6,230 nucleotides of DNA from Gammaproteobacteria bacterium (lineage in GTDB: Bacteria > Pseudomonadota > Gammaproteobacteria > GCA-001735895). This document shows, in pieces, positions 1-6,230 of this stretch. Where the stretch lies: positions 1 through 6,230 of the forward strand of contig QIJI01000387.1 in NCBI GenBank assembly GCA_003231795.1. The letters run 5' to 3'. How positions within the stretch are numbered: the stretch's first letter is position 1; each line of letters opens with the position of its first letter. The notes under the pieces were generated by a model. It saw only the letters and a list, made by a program, of their open reading frames with translations. It ran no database searches and was not told where the DNA came from. Both the position numbers and the translations under genes were made by a program.

Positions 1-1797
1 ATCCCCGGCAATCAGCTCGATGCGACTGAACAGGCCGCGCGGAAAAAATCGTGACATCGCACTGCCGTAGGTACGACTGAAAAATCCGCCCCAGAGTCCG
101 CGCAATGCAAGCGGAATAACGCTAACCGGATTGCGCTCGAGGATTCGCGTAATGCCGGGTTTGAAGGCTCCCATGTCACCACTGGGGGTAATTTTTCCTT
201 CCGGAAAAATGCACACGACTTCGCCCTCCTGCAATGCTTCGCTGACCTGATCGAAGGCTCGTTCCATCATTTTCCGGTCTTCGCGTGCACCGGCGATCGG
301 TATCGCGTTCGCTGTGTTGAATATAAATGAAAGAACGGGTAGTTCGAATATACGGTAATACATGACAAAACGAATGGGACGGCGTACGCAGCCTGCAAGC
401 ACCAGTGCATCGACAAAACTGACATGATTGCATATCAGTAACACGGGGCCTTCGGCGGGAATTTTTTCTAACCCTGATTTATCAACCCGGTAAATCGCAT
501 GTACCAGCAACCAGACCAGCAGGCGCATGATAAATTCGGGCACCAGTTTAAAAATAAACACCGCGACCGCGGCGTTCATCAACGCCATGATCAGAAACAG
601 CATCGGAATCGAAACCCCGACGGCGAGCGCAAACAATGCATAGGCCGTGGCGATCACCATAAACAGTGCATTGAGCACGTTGTTGGCAGCAATAATTCGC
701 GAGCGCTTTTTCGGTGTACTGCGTTGTTGCACCAGCGCATACAAAGGCACGATGTAAATACCCCCTGAAACGCCGAGCATGATGATATCGAATGCAATGC
801 GCAGGCTGGAAGTCTGTGCCAGGAAAGTAGAAATGGTTACCAGCTCGTTGCCCGCTGCCGGGCCTTGACTGAAATAGAGGTCAATTCCAAACAGCGATAG
901 TCCCAGTGCGCCGATCGGCACCAGTCCGATCTCGACGGTACGTCCCGACATGCGCTCACACAGAAAAGAACCCGCGCCTATTCCAAGTGAAAACAGGGCC
1001 AGTAATAAAACATAAACCTGCTCGCTTGCACCGAGTTCGTAACGTACGAAATTGGGCAACTGGGTGACATAGGTTATGCCGATAAACCAGAACCAGGATA
1101 TCCCCATTATCGAGTAGAAGACGGTCCGGTTTTCGCGCGCATCGCGCATTATATTTTTTGTTTGCGCGAAGATATTAAAACTAATTTTTATTTCTGGGGC
1201 CACAGCGGGCAAATTTGGAATCTTGCGACTTGCCCAGAAACCAAAAAGTGCGGTAACGACAACCGCAATCGCCATTTCGATTGTGCCCAGGCCAATGATG
1301 AATGTACTGGCGATAAGACCCAGTAATATAGCGAGGAAAGTACCGAACTCGACCATCGCATTTGCACCGACAAGCTCGGTCGATTTGAGTGCCTGTGGTA
1401 ACAGGCTGTATTTTACCGGCCCGAACAAAGCCGACTGTGTCCCCATTAAAAACAGAATGGCCACCAATAACGTTGGCGACTGAAATATAAACGCCATGCC
1501 ACCCAGAAACATGATCGCAATTTCCAGTAGTTTGATGCGCCGAATCAGCATTGACTTTTCATGCTTGTCTGCCAGTTGCCCGGCAATTGAAGAAAACAGA
1601 AAGAATGGCAATATAAATAGACCTGCCGCAATATTCACCAGCATATTGCTTTGTGCCTGCGATACATTGGCGACCTGAAAAGCAATAAAAATAGTCAGCC
1701 CGTTTTTATAAAGATTATCGTTAAAAGCACCTAGCAACTGGGTTATAAAAAACGGCCGAAACCGTTGCGAGGACAATAATTTAATCGATTCTGGCAT
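1..1797 (-). CDS. MFS transporter fused to PlsC-type acyltransferase (LplT/Aas-like), C-terminus cut by window edge
   Basis: The frame is open without a stop from the ATG at 1797 to base 1 (599 codons), so the gene continues past the left edge. Residues about 1-430 are a hydrophobic, many-helix MFS module. It carries LGAFNDNLYKN (22-32) near the N-terminus, then GPVKYSLLPQ, and AANNVLNALFMV in the second half, which I recognise from the lysophospholipid transporter LplT and its fusions. Residues about 435-599 are a PlsC/GPAT-like acyltransferase with the catalytic NHxxxxD box (N457-H458 to D463), an Arg in block II (R476), the FPEG box (531-534) and the VIPL block (560-563). In this family the transporter flips lysophospholipid across the inner membrane and the acyltransferase reacylates it on the cytoplasmic side; that role is inferred here. 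Two-domain versions end soon after this point, while Aas-like three-domain proteins carry a further acyl-ACP synthetase (AMP-binding) domain. The window cannot decide between them. The start is supported by a strong ribosome binding site. Confidence 0.93.
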   Translation of the reverse strand, partial: MPESIKLLSSQRFRPFFITQLLGAFNDNLYKNGLTIFIAFQVANVSQAQSNMLVNIAAGLFILPFFLFSSIAGQLADKHEKSMLIRRIKLLEIAIMFLGGMAFIFQSPTLLVAILFLMGTQSALFGPVKYSLLPQALKSTELVGANAMVEFGTFLAILLGLIASTFIIGLGTIEMAIAVVVTALFGFWASRKIPNLPAVAPEIKISFNIFAQTKNIMRDARENRTVFYSIMGISWFWFIGITYVTQLPNFVRYELGASEQVYVLLLALFSLGIGAGSFLCERMSGRTVEIGLVPIGALGLSLFGIDLYFSQGPAAGNELVTISTFLAQTSSLRIAFDIIMLGVSGGIYIVPLYALVQQRSTPKKRSRIIAANNVLNALFMVIATAYALFALAVGVSIPMLFLIMALMNAAVAVFIFKLVPEFIMRLLVWLLVHAIYRVDKSGLEKIPAEGPVLLICNHVSFVDALVLAGCVRRPIRFVMYYRIFELPVLSFIFNTANAIPIAGAREDRKMMERAFDQVSEALQEGEVVCIFPEGKITPSGDMGAFKPGITRILERNPVSVIPLALRGLWGGFFSRTYGSAMSRFFPRGLFSRIELIAGD

Positions 1798-1804
1798 AGT
1801 TGGG

Positions 1805-1811
1805 TCACCTT
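1805..1811 (-). promoter_or_regulatory. Ribosome binding site of the transporter-acyltransferase gene
   Basis: On the minus strand AAGGTGA lies 7 bases before the ATG at 1797. This is a near-ideal Shine-Dalgarno sequence and spacing, and it fixes the start codon. No convincing -35/-10 pair was found further upstream on this strand. Confidence 0.8.
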
Positions 1812-1954
1812 GCGTTGTCAAAGAAGGCTAAAAGAATGTGGCCCGAAGAGCAATTATTTCTAGAATGATCATTGCACTAGATGAGCTTAATCAGAGGCTC
1901 CTTGGTTACCAGCAAACCATGCTAATTGATATCTATGGCAGACTTTCTGGTACT

Positions 1955-1967
1955 TATAAGCTATAAC
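1955..1967 (+). promoter_or_regulatory. Possible -10 region of the kinase promoter
   Basis: TATAAG (1955-1960) and TATAAC (1962-1967) both resemble a sigma-70 -10 box. No well-spaced -35 box accompanies them: the TTGATA at 1926-1931 is 23 bases from the first and 30 from the second, which is too far. If TATAAC is used, transcription would begin near 1973, at the edge of the palindrome. This is a weak call from sequence inspection alone. Confidence 0.25.
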
Positions 1968-1972
1968 AGATC

Positions 1973-1988
1973 TATCACCCGGGTGATA
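1973..1988. promoter_or_regulatory. Perfect 16-bp palindrome, candidate operator
   Basis: TATCACCC followed directly by GGGTGATA is an exact inverted repeat with no spacer. It ends 40 bp before the kinase start codon and lies just downstream of the TATAAC patch, a position where a dimeric regulator could block or modulate initiation. As RNA it could form a 6-bp stem with a CCGG loop. I do not recognise it as the site of a particular regulator family. It is not followed by a T-run and is not a terminator. Confidence 0.5.
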
Positions 1989-2028
1989 ATCCTGCACCTA
2001 CGAAATCAGGTTAAACTTCGAATAATAA

Positions 2029-4563
2029 ATGCGTTTTAATAAAGCCAAATTGAAAACCGACTGGTTTATCGGACTGGTCATCATGTTGTCGTTTTTAGCT
2101 ATTTCTGAATTCGGTTTGCTGAATGTGCTTGATCGCTACGCCTACAATCTTGGTGTACAGTTTTCTTCCGAGAAAGACCCGCATGAAGATATTGTCATCA
2201 TTGCAATCGATGACAAGTCACTGCGTGCGTTGGGTTCCTGGCCATGGTCTCGAGACGTGTTGGCCGAAACCATGCAGTTGATCAGCAAGGCTAAACCGAC
2301 GGTAACCGGTTTTAGCATGCCATTTGACATGGGGCAGTACGAAGCCAGTCTTGCGTCGGTCGATGAATTGCGAAAAATTTTGAAACAGGAAAAAAAGCTG
2401 AGCCGGCGAGTCAATCGGGTGCTGAAAATTACCGAGTCCACCCTGCGTGGCGATGACAATCTTGCTGCCAGTTTCAAGGCTGCCGGGCGAGTGGTACTGG
2501 CGATGCCCTATATTGAGAGCAAAGAAGCCGCCAGCGGACTGACACAACCACTACCGCAGTACATGCAAAAATTTTCGTTACCGAATATTTCGGTCGACAG
2601 CAATATGAACAAAGGATTTGGCTGGCCTAGGCCAACGCTAACCCGTGCAGAGGCCCTGTTTCCTCCGATTGCTCCACTGGCGCGTCGGGTAGGGGGTATC
2701 GGGGTGATCGGGCTAAACGATTTGTTTAATCGGGAGCCCTTGGTCGTGCGTTACGGGCAGGACTACCTGCCTTCCTTCGCGCTGATGATGGCGATCCGTA
2801 GTAAGGGCTTGTCGATGCAGCACATTGTTTCGAGGCTGAGTGAAAAACCGATGCTCGGCGGTAAGGAACTGGATACTGATATTAATTACCATATTTATCC
2901 CCGCTTCTACGAAGATCAGAATGGAAAGGCGCCTTTCAAAATCTATTCGCTAATCGATGTGCTCGACAATACAGTAGACATCAGCGAGTTCCGCCAGAAG
3001 ATCATATTGATCGGGATTACCTCCCCGCGCCTCGTGCGCCCGCAACTCACCCCGACCGGTCAATCGATTTCGCCAACCGTGGCCGCTGCCCACAGTGTTT
3101 CCAGTATCCTCAACGGCGAACTGTTTAATCTGCCCGACTGGGCGGGATGGGCACAACGCGGAATAATGGTTGCTATCGGGTTGTACCTGATGATTTTGCT
3201 TGGCCGCTTCCGTATCACTACCAGTTTTTTTCTAAGCCTGTTTTTATTGCTGATGCTATTCAACGCCCATTTCATGATGATGAGTGTGAAATCGATCTGG
3301 TTACCAATGATGTCCGCCGTGGTGATGCTAATCATCGGGCATCTGGTGCTGGGGACACGCCAGTATATCAATTTGCGCCTGCAACAGGTGCGTAGCGAAC
3401 TATCGATTTCAAATCGCCAACTCGGGCAGTCGCTGCATTCGCAGGGGCATCTGGATCAGGCGTTTGAAAAACTGCGCGATTGCAATGTGGATGATTCGTT
3501 ACTGGGTCAGATGTACAACCTTGGTCTCGATTACGAGCGCAAACGCAAATTCAACAAGGCGGTCTCCGTATTCAACTTTATTCAGGAACATAATGCGAAA
3601 TACGAAGATGTCGCAGAGCGTATCGAGCAGAACAAACAGGCCGCGAATACGGTGGTTCTCGGTGGTTCTGGCAATTCCGGTCCCGGCGCAACATTGATCT
3701 CCAGCAAGGACGGCATTTCCAAACCCAAACTGGGCCGATACCAGATCGATAGCGAAATCGGTCGTGGCGCGATGGGCATGGTCTATCTGGGACACGATGA
3801 CAAGATCGGGCGCACCGTGGCGATCAAGACCATGGTGATTTCAGATGAAATTGAAGACCACATGCGCGACGAAGTGAAAACACGCTTCTTTCGCGAGGCC
3901 GAAGCAGCCGGGCGCCTTGACCATCCAAATATTGTGACCGTCTATGATGTTGGTGATGAACAGGACCTGGCTTACATCGCGATGGATTACCTGAAGGGCA
4001 AGGCTCTTACGGCCTATTGCAGCGCCAAGACCTTACTCCCGGTAACGCGGGTATTTGAAATTATTATGAACATCGCGATGGCGCTCGACTATGCGCATCA
4101 GCAGCATGTGGTACACCGGGATATCAAACCGGCCAATATCATTTATGATGACCAGGCCAAAACGGCGAAGATTACCGATTTCGGTGTCGCCTGTCTGACC
4201 GACGCCAGCAAAACAAAGACCGGCACCGTGCTCGGCAGTCCTTATTACATGTCACCCGAACAACTGGCCGGAAAGAAAGTCGATGGTCGAGCCGACCTTT
4301 TCTCGCTCGGTGTGACGATGTACCAGATGTTAAGCGCCGAGCTGCCATTCAAGGGCGATTCGATGGCAAATCTGATGTACAACATCGCCAACGAAAAACA
4401 CGCCGATATTCGCCGCTATAAACCCGAACTGCCGAGCTGCGTGGCGACGGTGATCAACAAGTCTTTGCATAAGGAAGTGCAAGGGCGCTATCAAAGCGGC
4501 AAGCAAATGGCGGCGGCGATAAAGCGCTGCCATGACCGGGTCAAGGAAAACGAGGCGGCCTGA
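2029..4563 (+). CDS. Transmembrane CHASE2-sensor Ser/Thr protein kinase
   Basis: A complete 844-residue receptor kinase. One membrane helix (about 13-33) leads into a CHASE2 sensor (about 35-365) recognised by IVIIAIDD (55-62), GSWPW (69-73) and IILIGITSP (325-333). Three more helices follow (about 376-393, 397-418, 423-441), a topology that puts the sensor in the periplasm and the kinase in the cytoplasm. Residues 465-522 look like two TPR-like helix pairs, then a Gly/Ser-rich linker (545-565). The Hanks-type kinase (about 571-835) is intact: glycine loop GRGAMG (578-583), VAIK with K600, helix-C E623, HRDIKPAN (D698, K700, N703), DFG (D717), SPE (742-744), D756 and R820. It should phosphorylate Ser/Thr on unknown targets in response to an unknown envelope signal. 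A TAA at 2026-2028 directly precedes the ATG in frame, so no earlier start is possible. No good Shine-Dalgarno sequence is visible (nearest AGG is 18 bases away), suggesting weak or unusual initiation. Two stops in tandem (TGA TAG) end it. No partner phosphatase or FHA gene lies in the window. Confidence 0.97.
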   Translation: MRFNKAKLKTDWFIGLVIMLSFLAISEFGLLNVLDRYAYNLGVQFSSEKDPHEDIVIIAIDDKSLRALGSWPWSRDVLAETMQLISKAKPTVTGFSMPFDMGQYEASLASVDELRKILKQEKKLSRRVNRVLKITESTLRGDDNLAASFKAAGRVVLAMPYIESKEAASGLTQPLPQYMQKFSLPNISVDSNMNKGFGWPRPTLTRAEALFPPIAPLARRVGGIGVIGLNDLFNREPLVVRYGQDYLPSFALMMAIRSKGLSMQHIVSRLSEKPMLGGKELDTDINYHIYPRFYEDQNGKAPFKIYSLIDVLDNTVDISEFRQKIILIGITSPRLVRPQLTPTGQSISPTVAAAHSVSSILNGELFNLPDWAGWAQRGIMVAIGLYLMILLGRFRITTSFFLSLFLLLMLFNAHFMMMSVKSIWLPMMSAVVMLIIGHLVLGTRQYINLRLQQVRSELSISNRQLGQSLHSQGHLDQAFEKLRDCNVDDSLLGQMYNLGLDYERKRKFNKAVSVFNFIQEHNAKYEDVAERIEQNKQAANTVVLGGSGNSGPGATLISSKDGISKPKLGRYQIDSEIGRGAMGMVYLGHDDKIGRTVAIKTMVISDEIEDHMRDEVKTRFFREAEAAGRLDHPNIVTVYDVGDEQDLAYIAMDYLKGKALTAYCSAKTLLPVTRVFEIIMNIAMALDYAHQQHVVHRDIKPANIIYDDQAKTAKITDFGVACLTDASKTKTGTVLGSPYYMSPEQLAGKKVDGRADLFSLGVTMYQMLSAELPFKGDSMANLMYNIANEKHADIRRYKPELPSCVATVINKSLHKEVQGRYQSGKQMAAAIKRCHDRVKENEAA

Positions 4564-4590
4564 TAGCCGCAATCGAGAGTCGGACGCGCG
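4564..4590. other. Short gap between converging genes
   Basis: Only 27 bases separate the stop of the kinase (plus strand) from the stop of the ygiQ gene (minus strand). A small GC hairpin (CGCGC 4587-4591, loop TATTT, GCGCG 4597-4601) overlaps the end of ygiQ but has no T-run on either side, so no intrinsic terminator can be called. Each transcript probably runs into the other gene or ends by a Rho-dependent route. Confidence 0.5.
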
Positions 4591-6230
4591 CTATTTGCGC
4601 GGTGGTAATCCGGTATGTTGAGTCAGTAAACGGCCCTTCTTCAATCTTGCATTCTGTTTAGCGGAACTGTTTTTACGTCGCGGGCTTTGATAATTACCAT
4701 CATTGCGCGGCTGGTTGAGTGGGATTAACTGGTTTTTACGACTGCCAATCAAATCCTCTCTGCCCATGCGAACCAGGGCTTCGCGCAGCAGCGGCCAGTT
4801 GTTCGGGTCGTGGTAACGTAAAAAAGCCTTGTGTAGTCGTCGCGCAATGTCACCCTTCGGTGTCTTGATCACTTCGCTGTCGCGTTTGACCCGTTTCAGC
4901 GGGTTTTTCCCAGTATGGTACATCGCGGTGGCAGTCGCCATGGGTGACGGGTAGAAGTTCTGTACCTGGTCGGCACGGAACCCGTTTTGCTTCAGCCACA
5001 GTGCCAGATTCAGCATATCTTCATCGGTGGTACCGGGGTGTGCGGCGATGAAATAGGGAATCAGATACTGTTCCTTGCCGGCTTTTCGGGAAAACTTTTC
5101 AAACAGTTTTTTGAAACGGTCGTAGCTGCCCATACCCGGCTTCATCATTTTCGATAAAGGCCCTGTTTCAGTATGTTCCGGCGCAATTTTCAGATAGCCA
5201 CCGACATGGTGGGTAACCAGTTCTTCGACATATTCCGGCGACTCGACAGCAAGATCGTAGCGAAGCCCGGAACTGATCAGGACCTTCTTGACCCCATCGA
5301 TATTACGCGCCTTGCGATACAACTCGATCAGCGACGAGTGATCGGTATTCAAATTTTCACAGATGCCCGGGTAAACGCAGGAGGGTCGTCGGCACGCGGT
5401 TTCGATGGCCTTCGACTTGCAGGCAATGCGATACATGTTTGCAGTGGGGCCGCCGAGGTCGGAGACCACGCCGGTGAAACCGGGGACCCGGTCACGCATT
5501 TGTTCGATTTCCTGCAGGATCGATTGATGCGAGCGGTTTTGAATAATGCGTCCTTCGTGCTCGGTGATCGAGCAGAAGGTACAGCCGCCAAAACAACCAC
5601 GCATGATATTGACCGAGAAGCGGATCATTTCGTAAGCCGGAATTCGCGCATCACCATAGGCCGGATGAGGCACGCGGGCATAATCAAAGCCGAATACAAA
5701 ATCCATTTCTTCGGTAGTAAGCGGAATCGGTGGTGGGTTGAACCAGATTTTCTGACCGCCCTGGTTTTGTACCAGCGCGCGCGCATTGCCCGGATTGGTT
5801 TCCAGGTGCAGCACGCGGCTCGCATGGGCGTATAACACCGGATCGCGGCTGACATCGTTGAATGAGGGTAAGCGCACCACGGTTTTCAGGCGTTTTTCGA
5901 GTTTTTGCTGCACTTTGGCGAGTTTGCCTTTGAGCACCACTTCGGTCACCGGAGCCTGGTCGTTGTCAGGGCTCGTATCACAAACCGTTTCATCGATGAT
6001 CTGGTAGGGACTGAGCGGTTTCTCGACCCGACCGGGTTTGTCGACGTTGGTCGAGTCGATCACGGTCCAGTCAGGTGGCAAGTCCTTGATGAAAAAAGCA
6101 CTGCCACGGACATCGGTAATATCGGTAATCGCGTCGCCCCGCGCGAGGCGTGCGGCGATCTCGACAATGGCGCGTTCGGCATTGCCATACAGCAACAGGT
6201 CGGCTTTGGAGTCGGCCAGAATCGAACGGC
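4591..6230 (-). CDS. ygiQ: YgiQ family radical SAM protein, N-terminus cut by window edge
   Basis: The stop is at 4591-4593, and 545 codons are visible before the frame runs off the right edge. The codons before 6195 still match the family (SILADSKADLLLYGN), so a TTG start at 6195 would be wrong; compared with E. coli YgiQ (739 residues, from memory) roughly 185 N-terminal residues are missing. Numbering from the first visible codon, the radical SAM [4Fe-4S] motif CxxxCxxC is C212, C216, C219 in RGCFGGCTFC. Other family signatures are IPAYEMIRFSVNIM before it, and SDLGGPTANMY, GGYLKIAPEHTE, SKMMKPGMGSYDRF and DQVQNFYPSP after it. A second cysteine group follows (C270, C279, C284, C290). The C-terminal region matches the DUF3362-type end of the family and finishes in a Lys/Arg-rich tail. 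It should bind S-adenosylmethionine and an iron-sulfur cluster in the cytoplasm; the reaction is not known to me for any member. It converges on the kinase gene and is not in an operon with it. Confidence 0.97.
   Translation of the reverse strand, partial: RSILADSKADLLLYGNAERAIVEIAARLARGDAITDITDVRGSAFFIKDLPPDWTVIDSTNVDKPGRVEKPLSPYQIIDETVCDTSPDNDQAPVTEVVLKGKLAKVQQKLEKRLKTVVRLPSFNDVSRDPVLYAHASRVLHLETNPGNARALVQNQGGQKIWFNPPPIPLTTEEMDFVFGFDYARVPHPAYGDARIPAYEMIRFSVNIMRGCFGGCTFCSITEHEGRIIQNRSHQSILQEIEQMRDRVPGFTGVVSDLGGPTANMYRIACKSKAIETACRRPSCVYPGICENLNTDHSSLIELYRKARNIDGVKKVLISSGLRYDLAVESPEYVEELVTHHVGGYLKIAPEHTETGPLSKMMKPGMGSYDRFKKLFEKFSRKAGKEQYLIPYFIAAHPGTTDEDMLNLALWLKQNGFRADQVQNFYPSPMATATAMYHTGKNPLKRVKRDSEVIKTPKGDIARRLHKAFLRYHDPNNWPLLREALVRMGREDLIGSRKNQLIPLNQPRNDGNYQSPRRKNSSAKQNARLKKGRLLTQHTGLPPRK

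Larger units (their letters stand above)
1798..2028. other. Divergent intergenic region between the transporter-acyltransferase and the kinase
   Basis: This 231-bp stretch separates two divergently transcribed genes and must hold at least part of the promoters of both. It is visibly richer in A and T than the flanking genes. It contains a short palindrome AATGATCATT (1864-1873), a TATAAG/TATAAC-rich patch (1955-1967) and the 16-bp palindrome listed separately. I see no small gene, tRNA or repeat in it. Confidence 0.75.

Noticed and set aside
176..1678. Several short open frames of 60-89 codons on both strands
   Set aside because: All lie inside the 599-codon transporter-acyltransferase frame, whose motifs are unmistakable; the short frames are Arg/His-rich or Cys-rich in the way of out-of-frame translations.
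1864..1873. AATGATCATT palindrome as an operator
   Set aside because: Ten bases of AT-rich symmetry are expected by chance in a region like this, and no matching second copy was seen.
1926..1960. TTGATA and TATAAG as a sigma-70 promoter pair
   Set aside because: The spacer is 23 bases, well outside the usable 16-19 range.
2142..2547. Two overlapping minus-strand open frames of about 110 codons
   Set aside because: Both are antisense to the CHASE2 region of the kinase and have no recognisable content.
4587..4601. GC hairpin at the convergent gene ends as a bidirectional terminator
   Set aside because: The stem is only 5 bp, it overlaps the ygiQ stop, and there is no T-run on either strand.
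5173..5835. 220-codon open frame on the plus strand
   Set aside because: It lies wholly antisense to the well-conserved ygiQ coding sequence and its translation shows no recognisable domain or membrane pattern; it is a shadow of that gene.
6193..6195. TTG at 6195 as the start of ygiQ
   Set aside because: The upstream codons to the window edge are open and match the conserved family sequence, so the true start is outside the window.

Overview
This window looks like ordinary chromosome from a proteobacterium, most likely a gammaproteobacterium. The evidence is the YgiQ-type radical SAM protein, which resembles E. coli YgiQ through most of its visible length, and the MFS-acyltransferase fusion and CHASE2-kinase architectures, both of which I associate with gammaproteobacteria. 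A genus cannot be named from this sequence. I see no mobile element, CRISPR array, tRNA or rRNA.

Three long genes fill almost all of it. (1) Positions 1-1797, minus strand: a membrane transporter of the LplT/Aas-like major facilitator type fused to a PlsC-type acyltransferase domain. It is open for 599 codons and runs off the left edge, so its C-terminus is missing. (2) Positions 2029-4563, plus strand: a complete 844-residue membrane receptor kinase with a periplasmic CHASE2 sensor, three further membrane helices, a TPR-like linker and a cytoplasmic Hanks-type Ser/Thr kinase with all catalytic residues. (3) Positions 4591-6230, minus strand: a YgiQ-family radical SAM protein whose N-terminus lies beyond the right edge.

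Genes 1 and 2 diverge from a 231-bp intergenic region. It holds a good ribosome binding site for gene 1 and a perfect 16-bp palindrome 40 bp ahead of gene 2. Genes 2 and 3 converge with only 27 bp between their stop codons. Nothing here forms an operon, and the three genes have no evident shared pathway: phospholipid recycling or remodelling, envelope-signal transduction by phosphorylation, and a radical SAM enzyme of unknown reaction. A link between the membrane-lipid gene and the membrane kinase through the shared divergent promoter region is possible but only inferred.

I did not find a convincing undescribed multi-gene system. The points most worth following are the palindromic operator candidate, the kinase linker (TPR-like repeats plus possible phospho-Thr motifs), and a second four-cysteine cluster in the YgiQ protein.
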